Source: Lodderomyces elongisporus
Lineage: Eukaryota; Ascomycota; Pichiomycetes; Serinales; Debaryomycetaceae
Assembly (NCBI RefSeq): GCF_030384665.1
Contig: NC_083676.1
Location: 868,001 to 932,000 of the forward strand
Direction of reading: 5' to 3'
DNA length: 64,000 bases
Part shown: one piece after another, positions 1-10,176 of the stretch
Position numbering within the stretch: the first letter of the stretch is position 1
Layout of the letters: each line of letters begins with the position of its first letter
Made by a program: the position numbers and the translations under genes
Notes under the pieces: generated by a model
Seen by the model: only the letters and a program-made list of their open reading frames with translations
The model's database searches: none
What the model was told of the DNA's origin: nothing

Positions 1-422
1 TTCTTTACTCTCTATTCTATGCAAAGATTTGCGTCGCTCATTTTGCCCACTTTGCCCATTGCTTTGTTGCTGGACACGCTTGGATCGATTTTCCATCACA
101 TCTTTGGCACTGGCATGTGCATTATTAGTTTCATCAGCTGTACTCTTTGAATTCGGATTGAATTTTGCTCGCTTATTCTGGTTCTTCTCTTCCTTGGACT
201 TTTTCTTTTGTTGCCACTGATCCTGTGTGGCATCATCATAAAAGTATTTGGCAGGTATCAAGGACAAAAGCCCATCGAAGGCTGTTGAATGTTCTTTTAG
301 ACGTTCCTTAAAAAAAAAAACAAAAGGTATTTGTTAGTATTCTTGCACTCTTTGTCAATGTTAGCTATATTGAAAAAAAAATAAAGCTCAAAAGAACAAC
401 ATACTTCTAAGGTATTACTCAT
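1..422 (-). CDS. RRP14: RRP14, ribosome biogenesis protein (SURF6 family), 5' part, spliced
   Basis: Nucleolar protein of the SURF6/Rrp14 family, which acts in 40S and 60S pre-ribosome assembly. The gene runs off the left edge. Exon 1 is 405-422 (six codons, MSNTLE) and exon 2 is 306 down to base 1 (102 codons). The joined start MSNTLE-ERLKEHSTAFDGL closely resembles the S. cerevisiae Rrp14 start as I recall it. It is followed by the family motif LIPAKYFYDD and a Lys-rich stretch (QWQQKKKSKEEK). The intron is phase 0 and has GTATGT (404-399), a perfect TACTAAC branch site (339-333) and a TAAG acceptor (310-307). No single open frame shows the full start, because the first exon is only 18 nt. 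About 108 residues are visible; the S. cerevisiae protein is roughly 430. The divergent neighbour is VMA5. Confidence 0.93.
307..404 (-). other. RRP14 intron (98 nt)
   Basis: Donor GTATGT at 404-399, branch TACTAAC at 339-333, a T-rich tract, then an AG acceptor at 308-307. All three signals match the yeast consensus, and removing the segment joins two frames into a recognisable Rrp14 N-terminus. Confidence 0.93.
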
Positions 423-1221
423 TGCTACTGCTGTAATGACAAATCTGATTCAACAAGCGGTGTTCAAAGATATTCAAAGAATCTGTTTTCCTATCAGAAG
501 AGTGTAGAAGCAGAAGCAAAAGCAGAAGCAGAAACAGAAGCATAAGCGATGCTCATTATCTAATTTTTTCTTTTTTCTTTTGTCTTACTCAAAAGAGATG
601 CTTTCCTTTAATTTTAATTCTAATTTTAATTTTAATTCTAATTTTAATTTTAATTCTAATTTTAATTTTAATTTTTTTTTTTTTTTTTTTTTTATTTCGT
701 TAATGTTCTTTTTCTTTTTTGCAACTTTGTTTATTAACTAGTGCTTGTCTCTGCAAAGAGCATAACTACCAAATTAAAACACTCAAGAGACGTAGTAACT
801 ATAGCATTCGTAGTAGTGGATATGCAATTACGGAAGTAGATGATACGATGGAGTATAGACTCTTTATCGACTCAGTTCATGCATTGGACAAAGGAGGGTG
901 TGATGAACCAGGCTTTATAGGTGAGGATCTAGCCAGCCTTATTAACAAGGGTCGTGCACTTTACATAATCGAATTGCGCGGTTTTCAAAATTACCAACGA
1001 AGTTTGAAGTCAGTGGAGATACGAAGATAGAGAGAGAAAAAAAAAGGGTAAAACAAAGAGAGAGAGTGAGAGTGAGAGAGAGGATATATGTGTGTGCATA
1101 CAAGTGTGAGTAAGTGAAATTGAGACATTCAGGATCACAACAACTATAGCAACGACAATTACTATTACAACCACAACCACAACAACCACAACCACAACCA
1201 CAACCACAACAATATATAAAC
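423..1221. other. Intergenic region, divergent RRP14/VMA5 promoters
   Basis: About 800 bp. It holds an AATTTTAATTCT-type array (about 608-672), a T tract up to about 695, a GA-rich tract (1028-1082) and a CAACCA-type array (about 1140-1210) directly before the VMA5 ATG. The stretch at about 735-1030 has normal sequence complexity, unlike its flanks. It carries a short ATG-initiated frame of 60 codons (848-1030), which I do not call as a gene. Confidence 0.7.
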
Positions 1222-2370
1222 ATGTCAGGAACATCTCAGCACCTGCTTATTGCTGATTATTTGATTCTTTCCTTACCACAGTCAGCGCATGCCGAAGAAT
1301 GGTTAGAACAATCTTTAAACAATGGTAAGCAACCATTGTACAAGTTGAAAATTCCAGATTTCCAGAGTGGCACTTTGGACTCCTTGGTGCAAGAAAGCGA
1401 GGAGTTGAGCAAAATTGATCAGCAGTTGGGTGGCTCAGTTTCCAAAGTTGTGGAGATTTTGAACTCCGTGAGCGAGTCCAAGTCAAACTCAAACTCGTCA
1501 CGCACAATCCAATCGAGATCTGTTTTTGACTATGTTCAAAATTTCCAATGGAATACCTCGAAGTATCGTCTAGACAAACCAATTAGTCAGTTGGTGAAGA
1601 TTATCTCAAGTGAAGCCGTAACATTGGACAGCGATGTTCGTTCTACTTTTCAAAATTACCAAACGGCAAAATCCAATTTCTTGGCAGCTGATAGGAAGAG
1701 AAATGGGGACTTGTCAATCAAGTCGCTCCACGAGATTGTCAAGCCAGAGCAGTTTGTTTTGGACTCGGAAAACTTGGTCACCATTCTAATTGCTGTGCCA
1801 AACAATTTAGTTTCCGAGTTTAAAAACAAATATGAAACACTAACACAGTTTGTAATACCCAGATCCGCCGAGGCGATTGCAAAGGATCTGGAGTTTACCT
1901 TGTTTACAGTTACACTTTTCAAGAAGTTTCAGCAAGAGTTTATCAACAATGCACGCGAACAAAAGTGGCACCCACGTACTGATTTTGTTTACAGCGAAGA
2001 AACCTTGAATAACTTGAGAAAAGAGTTTGATATCACAAAGGCCACCGAGTCCAAGCTGAAGAATGAGGTAATCAGATTGAGCAAAACCGCATACCTGGAC
2101 ATTGTTGCGTGCTGGTTTCATATCAAAGTCATCCGTGTTTACGTTGAAGCTGTTCTTAGATACGGTTTACCACCACAATTCGATAACTACTTGATCAAAT
2201 TTGAAGGCAGTAACCTCAAGAACCTTGGAAAGGCCAAGAAAGAGTTGGTTGAAAAATTCGGTTACTTGGGAGGTGATGGATACTCAACAAACTCTAATTT
2301 ACACGAGTATGCTTCATTGGTTGATTCGGATTATGAACCGTTTGTTCTTTACAACTTTGAGGTTGTTTAA
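1222..2370 (+). CDS. VMA5: V-type proton ATPase subunit C (V1 sector)
   Basis: Subunit C of the vacuolar H+-ATPase. It is a peripheral-stalk protein that bridges the V1 catalytic ring to Vo and leaves the complex when the enzyme disassembles reversibly. The 382-aa product is close to the family length (392 aa in S. cerevisiae). It keeps the conserved ESEELSKIDQQLG block near residue 60, NFQWNTSKYRLDK near 110, ERK/DRKRNGDLSIKSLHEIVKPE near 160, WFHIKVIRVYVEAVLRYGLPP near 300, and the C-terminal YASLVDSDYEPFV. No membrane segment is present, as expected. The ATG follows an AC-rich repeat and is the first methionine of the conserved frame. A few CTG codons should be read as Ser. VMA3, another subunit of the same enzyme, lies at 59635-60437. 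Confidence 0.96.
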   Translation: MSGTSQHLLIADYLILSLPQSAHAEEWLEQSLNNGKQPLYKLKIPDFQSGTLDSLVQESEELSKIDQQLGGSVSKVVEILNSVSESKSNSNSSRTIQSRSVFDYVQNFQWNTSKYRLDKPISQLVKIISSEAVTLDSDVRSTFQNYQTAKSNFLAADRKRNGDLSIKSLHEIVKPEQFVLDSENLVTILIAVPNNLVSEFKNKYETLTQFVIPRSAEAIAKDLEFTLFTVTLFKKFQQEFINNAREQKWHPRTDFVYSEETLNNLRKEFDITKATESKLKNEVIRLSKTAYLDIVACWFHIKVIRVYVEAVLRYGLPPQFDNYLIKFEGSNLKNLGKAKKELVEKFGYLGGDGYSTNSNLHEYASLVDSDYEPFVLYNFEVV

Positions 2371-3293
2371 TAAGAGGGTCTTGGACACATAAAAAGAAAT
2401 GGGACCAAGCATCGGTTTGATTATTATTCTCGCCGTTGCTCATTATTCTATTTTTTTTTTTGTCTTTTTGGTTCTTTTCTCTTACTTACGTTTTCTGAGA
2501 CAATAATGGCCCAGGTGGTCGGTATAAATCATGCCAGACAATAGAGTTAACATGTATACGTTATACACACGCATATTTATATATGTTAAATATACATAAC
2601 TGCATTTTTGTGCAATAACTTGCCATATATATATATATATAATATATATATATATATATAAATTAGTAGCCTTGACCGACAAGTTTTTGTTTACATAAAT
2701 CTGTATGATTAAATTTAAACTGCAAACTGATCTAAGAAAGATCTGAGTAGAAACACTTTGCTAAAACTATATTACAAGTTTTTACCGCGGTTAGGAATGT
2801 ACCCTACAAAAAACAATGTGAAATCGAACTAGGCAAGCTGACACATGAATACAACAACTTTTTCAGTAACACCTTTTTTTAACAAAGGAAATAGACTTTT
2901 AGGAGATCAAAACGTGTGATTGTAAATTTTTTATATTTACTTATTGTTAGTGTGTTTTTCTCACACATTTATTTCCGTTTAAATGAGCCTTTCCACAAGC
3001 TTCTTTTACAGCTCGTCTCGCACATTCTTCATCCTTAATACAACTTTTTTTTTGTTGTTTCCGCGGGGCAATTACCACATTTGGCAAAACCCGCTAAGAG
3101 CATTATATATAGCAACTCATTTTTTTTCTCATCACCTTGTTCATCATCTTGATCTTCATCTTGATCTTCTTATCCCGTTACATTATATAGTTTTTTTTTG
3201 TTTTTTTTGGGAGAAAAGACAAGACCCTTTTTTCTTTTCTTTTCTTCTTATACAAATTGCGTTGTTCAAAGTGATTCAATTCCATTACCAAAA
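2371..3293. other. Intergenic region between VMA5 and UGA2 (UGA2 promoter)
   Basis: About 920 bp, AT-rich, with a (TA)n tract at 2628-2660 and T-rich runs. GC-rich islands stand out at 2784-2791 (ACCGCGGT palindrome) and 3061-3070 (CCGCGGGGCA). A TATATATA box lies at 3104-3111, about 190 bp before the UGA2 ATG. Confidence 0.7.
3061..3066. promoter_or_regulatory. CCGCGG element upstream of UGA2 (possible Uga3-type site)
   Basis: CCGCGGGGCAATT lies about 228 bp before the ATG, just upstream of the TATA box, and a second CCGCGG core is at 2785-2790. In S. cerevisiae the GABA genes are controlled by the Zn2Cys6 factor Uga3 through a CCGC-rich UAS. The resemblance is partial and the assignment is an inference. 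Confidence 0.35.
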
Positions 3294-4781
3294 ATGTCTA
3301 GTCCAGTATTGAAACATATCAAGAACCATAACCTTTTCCAAACAAAGCCATTCATTAACAATGAGTTTGTTGAATCCAAGTCGGGAAAGACTTTCAAAGT
3401 TATTAACCCAGCCACCGAAGAAGTGATTGCAGAGTTACCCGAGCAAACTCCCGAGGAGATTGATGAAGTAATCAAGCTTACAGCTGAAGCGTTCAAAACT
3501 TTCAGAAAGACAAACCCATATGACCGTTCCAAAATGTTGCGCAAATTGTATGACTTGATGATTGAAAATTTGGATGATTTGGCCACCATAATTACATTGG
3601 AGAATGGTAAATGTTTGACCGATGCCAAAGGCGAGATCAAATATGCTGCTAGTTACTTTGAATGGTTTAGTGAGGAGGCCAAGAGAGTTTATGGTGATAC
3701 TATCCAACCATCAAACCCAAATAACAAAATTATCACTTATAAGCAGCCTGTTGGTGCAGTGGGTCTCTTGTGTCCATTCAATTTCCCAAGTGCAATGGGT
3801 GCTAGAAAGGCAGCACCTGCTTGGGCCGTGGGGTGTACATGTATTTTGAAGCCGGATGGACAAACACCACTTAGTTCTTTGGCATTGGCTTACTTGGCTA
3901 AAGAGGCTGGATTTCCTCCTGGTGCTTTCAATGTTGTGTTGGCCTCAGTCGAGTCTACACCAATGGTAGGTACAAAAATCTGCGAGTCTCCAAGTATAAA
4001 AAAGGTTAGTTTTACAGGAAGCACTGGCGTTGGTAAATTATTGGTGAAGCAAAGCTCGCTGACACTTAAAAAGTTGTCCATGGAACTTGGTGGAAATGCA
4101 CCAATTGTTGTATTTGACGATGCGGATTTAGACTTGGCCGTTGAGCAATCTGTTGCGTCGAAATTTAGGTCCTTGGGCCAAACATGTGTTTGTGCCAATA
4201 GATTGTATGTACAAGAAGGTGTTTATGACAAATTTTGTGAAAAGTTTGCCGAAAAAGTTAAGCTGTTCAAGATTGGAAATGGGTTGGATGAAGGCGTTAC
4301 ACACGGTTGTTTAATCAACACCAAGGCTATTGAGAAAGTGGAAGATCACATTGAAGATGCGATAAAGAAAGGTGCCCAGGTTTTGGTAAAGGGTGGGAAA
4401 TTGCCTGAACTCGGAAAACATTTTTATGCTCCAACTGTTTTGAAAGATGTGCAACAAGACTCAAAGGTTTTGCACGAAGAGACTTTTGGTCCCTTGGGAG
4501 CTATTGCCAAGTTCTCTACAAAGGAAGAAGTCTTGGAATTGTGTAACGACACTCCATACGGATTAGCCTCGTACGTGTTTGCACAAAACATCAATACTAT
4601 CTGGTACATGTCTGAGTACTTGGAGGCAGGAATGGTGAGTGTCAATACTGGTTTGTTTACTGATGCATCAATGCCATTTGGCGGTATCAAGGAGTCCGGG
4701 TTCGGCAGAGAGGGATCACTTTACGGTATTGATGACTATACTGTCCTCAAATCCATCACATTGGGAAACGTTTATAACTAG
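3294..4781 (+). CDS. UGA2: Succinate-semialdehyde dehydrogenase (GABA shunt)
   Basis: NAD(P)-dependent aldehyde dehydrogenase that oxidises succinic semialdehyde to succinate in the last step of the GABA shunt. The 495-aa protein has the ALDH core: an ENGK block near residue 104, FTGSTGVGK in the cofactor fold, the general-base Glu264 in ELGGNAP, and the catalytic Cys298 in GQTCVCANR, a context typical of SSADH. It ends with PFGGIKESGFGREGS. I chose the ATG at 3294. The frame is open back to 3198, but the extra 32 residues come from a T-rich leader and do not resemble the family. A CTG codon at 4059-4061 aligns with Ser in the S. cerevisiae enzyme, which supports the alternative code. The gene is convergent with ALT1. 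Confidence 0.93.
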   Translation: MSSPVLKHIKNHNLFQTKPFINNEFVESKSGKTFKVINPATEEVIAELPEQTPEEIDEVIKLTAEAFKTFRKTNPYDRSKMLRKLYDLMIENLDDLATIITLENGKCLTDAKGEIKYAASYFEWFSEEAKRVYGDTIQPSNPNNKIITYKQPVGAVGLLCPFNFPSAMGARKAAPAWAVGCTCILKPDGQTPLSSLALAYLAKEAGFPPGAFNVVLASVESTPMVGTKICESPSIKKVSFTGSTGVGKLLVKQSSLTLKKLSMELGGNAPIVVFDDADLDLAVEQSVASKFRSLGQTCVCANRLYVQEGVYDKFCEKFAEKVKLFKIGNGLDEGVTHGCLINTKAIEKVEDHIEDAIKKGAQVLVKGGKLPELGKHFYAPTVLKDVQQDSKVLHEETFGPLGAIAKFSTKEEVLELCNDTPYGLASYVFAQNINTIWYMSEYLEAGMVSVNTGLFTDASMPFGGIKESGFGREGSLYGIDDYTVLKSITLGNVYN

Positions 4782-5309
4782 AATTATGTCTAGACTATAG
4801 AGAGAAGAAATGCAGGGGAGGTGAATGTATTTTATTATTATTGTTATTATTATTGTTATTATTATTGTTATTATTATTATTATTATTATTATTTTTTTTT
4901 TTTTTTTGAATAAGAAAATGTAGATATGAAATGAAAAGAATTAGAAACAAGCAACGCATATACTTGAATAGATTCTAAAGTTTTATTTACTTATTTATTT
5001 ATTTATTTATTTCAATTTTTGTAATTCTACTTTTTAAACTAGTTTTTATCTTTTTCTATATTTTATAATTATCTCTTTAGTTATCGACTTGGATTTGGAT
5101 TTAGATTTGGATTTGGATTTGGATTTGGATTTGGATTTGGATTTGGATTTGGATTTGGATTTGGATTTGGATTTGGATTTGGATTTGGATTTGGATTTGG
5201 ATTTGGATTTGGATTTAAATTTGTGTTTGCTCTTTCTTGATGTATATTTCCAAATCTATTCTTCTTTCTTCTTTCATTTTTTTTTTTTTTTGGTTTTTGT
5301 CATTTGAAT
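4782..5309. repeat. Convergent 3' spacer with TTA, TTTA and GGATTT arrays
   Basis: Between the 3' ends of UGA2 and ALT1. It contains a TTATTATTG-type array (4833-4890), a T run (4891-4907), a (TTTA)n tract (about 4986-5012) and a long GGATTT hexanucleotide array (about 5085-5217, more than 20 units). The array is open in one frame as Leu-Asp repeats, but has no gene features. Confidence 0.85.
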
Positions 5310-6983
5310 CTAAACATCTTTATACTTTTTAACAAATGCTTTGTGGAAATCGCTCCAGTGCTCGATCCATTCTTTTCCAGGGGGCAAGAATGTGGTTCTT
5401 AAATGGAAAGTGTCAGGTTTCTGGCCAAATCCGTTTCCAGGAACACAGCATATACCCGTATTTTCCAACAACTCGATACAATATACGTCATCGATAAGCA
5501 AATTGGAGTTTCTGGCTCTTGAGAATAGTTTGTGGTACTTTGTTGGGTCAAAGTCCAAACGGGGGAATATGTACATTGCTCCTTCTGGCTTGTCTACTGC
5601 GATATCCTCCATTCCGGTAAATGCCTCATAGAGGTAATTGGCTCTCTCTTTCAAGTCGTCAAATATTTCGCCTGTTTCCTGTTTGTACAAGTCATACGAC
5701 TCGTCGCCTTTTCTTGGTGGGTTAATCATGAGTTCCACCATGGCTTGTCCCGAAACGGGTGAGCACAAGTTGATGGATGCCAACTTGAATATGACATCTT
5801 TTACATCGTCGCTAAAGCCCACCAATTCCATGTAGCCACCACGTTGGCCACATTCTCCACTAACACCTTTTGAAGTTGAGTGCAATGAAGCCAACTGTAC
5901 ATTTTTATACAGGTTGTAGTCTTTTTCGAGTAGTTCTCCCAATACGCGTTTGAATGAGATGAATTTCTTGCCGTCAAAGACGTTTTCTTGGTACACTTCG
6001 TCGGCAATCAAGACAATGCCGTGTTCGGCACAGATATCAATCAAGGCCTTCATTTCGTCGCGGGCCAAGACAGCGCCGGTGGGGTTACCGGGGTTGATAA
6101 CCACAAGTGCCTTTATATTGACTCCTTGGGATTTGTTTTGGGTAATCAATTGACGAATCTCTTCGTGGTTTGTAGCCCATTGGTTTGATTCGTCCAAGTA
6201 GTATCCAATAGGTTTTGCATCATTCAAGGCGATGCTTGCAGTGTACAATGGGTATTGTGGGATGGGGATTAGAAAGCCAGATTGCTGGTCTTTTGACAAT
6301 ATTTGCAACAAGTATGAGACTGCGGTTGATGCGCCCGAGGTCAAAAAAATGTTGTTAGCGTTTGCCGGGAGAGTGCCATTGTCTCTCTCTGTGATAAAGT
6401 TTGCAATTGATTGTCTGATAAAAGGGGAGCCTTGGGAGTGTGAGTATGCGCCGAGGGAGCCAATATTGTCCAATATTGTTTTGGCTCTTTTTTGAACGTC
6501 TTGGGGGAAATCGACATTCATGTCTAGCAAGTTTGGGTACTGCAAGATTGACATAACTTGTCTATACCAGGTCAATGGTTTTTGGTCCAACTGTTGGGGG
6601 TTTCCGATATTGGCATTGATGATTTTGCTAAATGGGAGGCCGTGGTCGACGGGGTTTTTCTTAATTATTTCCAGGAGTCCATCGGCAATGATTGGTATCT
6701 TGCCTCTTACTGCGTACTTTGCCTCCACTGTTTGTTGGTTTATGTCTTTTATGGAGAGTTTTTGTGCTGGTTCAAAGGAGGAGTAAAAGCGATATAACCT
6801 TTGGACTGTTTCTGGTTTGGCGTACAAGTTGGATAATGTAGCAGTGCTGGCCATGGTGCTGTAGTAGTTGTAGTTGTAGTTGTAGTTGTAGTTGTAGTTG
6901 TTGGTAAATAAGTGTTTGCTGGAAACACAAATTCTGCTTCGAGGAGCAGCAGGACTAGCAGTATTGGAGATAGATCTTAGCAT
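5310..6983 (-). CDS. ALT1: Alanine aminotransferase (alanine:2-oxoglutarate), with mitochondrial-type leader
   Basis: PLP enzyme that interconverts alanine plus 2-oxoglutarate with pyruvate plus glutamate. The 557-aa call starts at the ATG at 6983. The leader MLRSISNTAS...RSRICVSSK is basic and hydroxylated with no acidic residues, as in a mitochondrial presequence. A hexanucleotide-encoded Asn-Tyr repeat follows (residues about 28-41), then a second in-frame ATG at 6854 (MASTATLSN, residue 44) that would give a cytosolic-length enzyme. The class I/II aminotransferase fold is clear: NPGNPTGAVL, ADEVYQENVF, and the PLP lysine (Lys372) in STSKGVSGECGQRGG. The frame extends upstream to 7082 with a hydrophobic stretch, which I consider untranslated leader. 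The split into ALT1 and ALT2 in S. cerevisiae suggests this gene could serve both compartments. Confidence 0.93.
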   Translation of the reverse strand: MLRSISNTASPAAPRSRICVSSKHLFTNNYNYNYNYNYNYYSTMASTATLSNLYAKPETVQRLYRFYSSFEPAQKLSIKDINQQTVEAKYAVRGKIPIIADGLLEIIKKNPVDHGLPFSKIINANIGNPQQLDQKPLTWYRQVMSILQYPNLLDMNVDFPQDVQKRAKTILDNIGSLGAYSHSQGSPFIRQSIANFITERDNGTLPANANNIFLTSGASTAVSYLLQILSKDQQSGFLIPIPQYPLYTASIALNDAKPIGYYLDESNQWATNHEEIRQLITQNKSQGVNIKALVVINPGNPTGAVLARDEMKALIDICAEHGIVLIADEVYQENVFDGKKFISFKRVLGELLEKDYNLYKNVQLASLHSTSKGVSGECGQRGGYMELVGFSDDVKDVIFKLASINLCSPVSGQAMVELMINPPRKGDESYDLYKQETGEIFDDLKERANYLYEAFTGMEDIAVDKPEGAMYIFPRLDFDPTKYHKLFSRARNSNLLIDDVYCIELLENTGICCVPGNGFGQKPDTFHLRTTFLPPGKEWIEHWSDFHKAFVKKYKDV

Positions 6984-9658
6984 GTCTTTATATAAATTAG
7001 GACGGAAAGAACAAAGGAAGGAACAAAGGAAGGTGAATGTGAGTAGAATGTGGAGAGTGGAGATAAGCGGAGGAATATGCAATGGTCACCTAACCCACAA
7101 ATGTTGAAAAGAAAAAAAAATAAAAATAAAAATAAAATGAAAATAATAAATTAAATGAATGTTATTGCTTTATCAAAAGATCGGCAAAGACTCTTGATTG
7201 AGTTCTAATTGTAATGGGAAAATCCTCTTGCTAACAAGAAACAAACAAACAAACAAACAAACAAACAAACAAACAAGCAAAAAGAGAGAGGTGAAAAAGG
7301 TGAAAATGGTGAAAAACAGTGAAAAAGTGAAAAAGGTGAAAAAGGTGAAAAAGGTGAATAATTTATAAAAGAAGTGATTTGTCGAATACCCGAAAGAATG
7401 TCTCTCGCATAAAACTCCAATTCTTTATTCTTATTGTCATTCTCGTTTTTTTTTTTTTCGTCTTTGTTATCTTTTTCTTTGACTCGCAATCAGTGCTACA
7501 AATTGAAATTTGGGTTTTTTTGTTTTAAATTTTTTTTTAATTTTTTTGTTACTAGCTCCACTTGTTATCTATTGCCGTTTATACATGAGAGTTCTCAATA
7601 TGTTAGTTGTGTTTCTGCACACGACCAACATAGTGTTGGTGTTGGATAATGATAAGTCTTTTTTGAAAAATTGTATATAATATAATAATGTGAGAAGAAG
7701 TCAATAAACTTATTATGAGTCAATGGTGTTGGTACTGCTGGTGTTGGAGTTGTGTGTGTGTGTGTGGCAGAAGTGTATTTGATCCTCGGAACGGAAATTA
7801 AATGCCGACTCAGTTAAAGGGTTTTTTTTTTTTTTTCACTAAGACAATAGTACTATTTACAATTTTTTTGTATTCACTAATTTCTTTGTGTTAGTTAGTG
7901 TTCTTCTCCAGTTTTATTGTGTGTGATGGACAATAACTTCCGTCTCATACAGTTCCTTTATATTTGTTTTTTTTATTTTATTTTTATTTTATTTTCTTTT
8001 TTGGCTATTACTTATTAGACAAAAAGAGGAGAAGCAGCTAGAAAGGTAGAAGTAGTAGTAGAAGAAGTAGTAGAAGAAGTAGTAGACAAAGAAGATGATG
8101 GTTGTAAAATTGGTGGAAGAAAAAAAAAGAGACATAATGCGCTGAGTATATGCAAATGAAAAGGCTAAGCACACTGATCGATGGGGCAAGCGTAGGAGGA
8201 GGAGGGAGGGGAGAATAACATTTGGTAGTTTTGGTAGATTTGGTAGTTTTGGTAGTATTGGTAGTTTATCTGCTAAGTGGAAGAGAGAAGAAAAAAAAAA
8301 ATCAAGAGAGCATCAAAAAAAAAAAGAAAGGAAAAATGCGGGGTCAACATATTAAAAGAAAAAATAAGAGAAAATACAAAAAAACAAAAAGTAAATGCTT
8401 CGTTCGCGTTTTCTTCAAATTTCTGTTTTCTGTTTTTTTTTTTCTTTTTTCTTTTTTCTCTGTTACTCGTTACTCGTTGCTAGTTGCTGTTAGTCTTTTA
8501 ATTTAGTCTTTTAGTCTTCTTGTTCTTTAGTGGTAGTTTTTAATCTTTAATTTTTTTTTTTGTTTGTGGTTGCTGCTGGTAGCTCATCTCTGCATTACAG
8601 TGCATGAGTTTGTGGGGGTAGTACATCCTCTTGTGTTTATTTTTTATTTTTTATTTTTTATTTTTTAAATGTATTCATTTTTATGAGTGTGGGAACGGTA
8701 GCGCAATATTAATAGTACAAATGCTGCCTTAGTTGGTAGCTCTCTTTGCAAACAAACAAACAAAAAAGCAATAGTAGTAGTAGTAGTCATCATCATCATC
8801 ATCATCATTATAAGTTTATTACACTTTGTAACATTCTAAAGGTCTCATTTTGCTGTTGTTGTTGTTGTTGTCGCGTGCACTGTATACACTATACAATCCA
8901 AAAAAAAATAACAACAACACTTTATTCTCATTCTTGTAAGAAAAAAGATATATTAGATCACGTGATTTTATCTACACTATGTTATCTATGCAAAACTACA
9001 TTTTGCAAAGCATATAACAACATAAATGAATGAAGATAATACAATAAAATAAGAGAATCAATATAGTCACAGTTTTTTTATTTTTGAAAACATCAATCTT
9101 AATACAACACCTGTTTTAATCCACCTAAACTTCCCCTTCCCCTCTTTAATTTTTTTTTCTTGCTGTTTCTTGCTGTTTCTTGCTGTTTTGGTTTAAAACG
9201 TCTCAAATGTAACAGCAAAATTTTTTTACCTATGATAACTTGGTATGAGGCAGAAGTGCGTAGCAAACAGATGTAATATTGTTTATTGGTGTAAGGGCAG
9301 GGGAGGGGTTTTTTTGTTTTTTGGCAGGATACTCTTGGTCTAGACTTTGGATCAGATCAGGAGGTTTTTTTTTTTTCTTCTTTTTTTTTTTTGATTGCTG
9401 CACTTACTGCTAGGAGAAGAGATTGTTTGTGTTTGTGTGTGTTTGTGTGGAAGTGTGTTTGTGTGTGAAAGTGTATGTGTTTGTTTGTTTGTTTGTGTTT
9501 GTGTTTAAGCTCCCTTTCTTTTTTTTTAAGGGGCAAAGAATGCTTTTTTTTTTCTTTTTTTTTTTTTTGGGGGGGGGGGGGGGGGAAGGTGACTGCAAAG
9601 AGAGATACTTGAGATGTTCCAGCTATCGTCACGTTATTGCTTCCTCATTGCCTCCCCC

Positions 9659-9691
<33 letters not shown>

Positions 9692-10176
9692 TCCTCTACT
9701 CCTTGAGTTGCTCTTCTCCATTTCGAAACTTGGTTTACACATCAACGTATACTTACAAAAAGTACACTATCTAATTATTGTTTATAGAAAAGAAAAACAA
9801 ATACTATTTGAAGCACAAGTGGAAACATATTCATACTTATACGTACCCATATCTACAACTATATATACATTATTTATACATTGATATATCTACATCTTTT
9901 GGACAAGAAGAAAGACCAATAAAAAGAAAATAGTCAGATTTAAACATTAAACATTAGACACATAAAATTATCTTCGCCCCGCCCCCCCCTTTATTTTTCT
10001 ATTGTCCTAGTTGCAACAAACAAAGGCCTTAAAGAAGTTAACAGCAATAGATAATATAAACAGGTTGATGTAACTTATTCAACAAGAAAGAAGAAGAATC
10101 AAATAAAAAGAGAAAAAGCGAAAAAAAAACAACAACAACAGAAAGAAAGACAAAAAAAAACACAAGGCACGCTTCA
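6984..10176. other. Long repeat-rich intergenic region (3.2 kb)
   Basis: Between the divergent ALT1 and the gene at 10177. I found no supported gene. It holds an (AAAC)n array (7239-7277), GGTGAAAAA repeats (about 7290-7358), T-rich runs, a (GT)n tract (7754-7765), GTAGTAGAA-type repeats (8038-8095), TTGGTAGTT repeats (8222-8265), an AGT/CAT triplet run (8769-8808), GTTTGTGT repeats (9425-9507), a T run next to a 17-nt G run (about 9548-9585) and CTTCTT/CCTCTT repeats (9659-9700). Open frames here are low-complexity by-products. The length suggests an extended promoter for the gene at 10177. Confidence 0.7.

Noticed and set aside
899..1000. Box C/D snoRNA starting at GTGATGA
   Set aside because: No CTGA box D or terminal stem was found at a suitable distance.
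848..1030. 60-codon ATG frame in the VMA5 promoter as a gene
   Set aside because: Short, no recognised motif, ends at the GA-rich tract close to VMA5. Kept only as an observation.
3198..3293. 32-residue N-terminal extension of UGA2
   Set aside because: It is translation of a T-rich leader. The family starts at the ATG at 3294.
6984..7082. Signal-peptide-like 33-residue extension of ALT1
   Set aside because: The hydrophobic stretch precedes a good mitochondrial presequence and is not expected for the enzyme. Most likely untranslated leader.
9357..9884. Overlapping frames near 9.4-9.9 kb (Lys-, Val/Cys- and Leu-rich)
   Set aside because: They are products of GT, T, G and CTT repeats with no gene-like segment.
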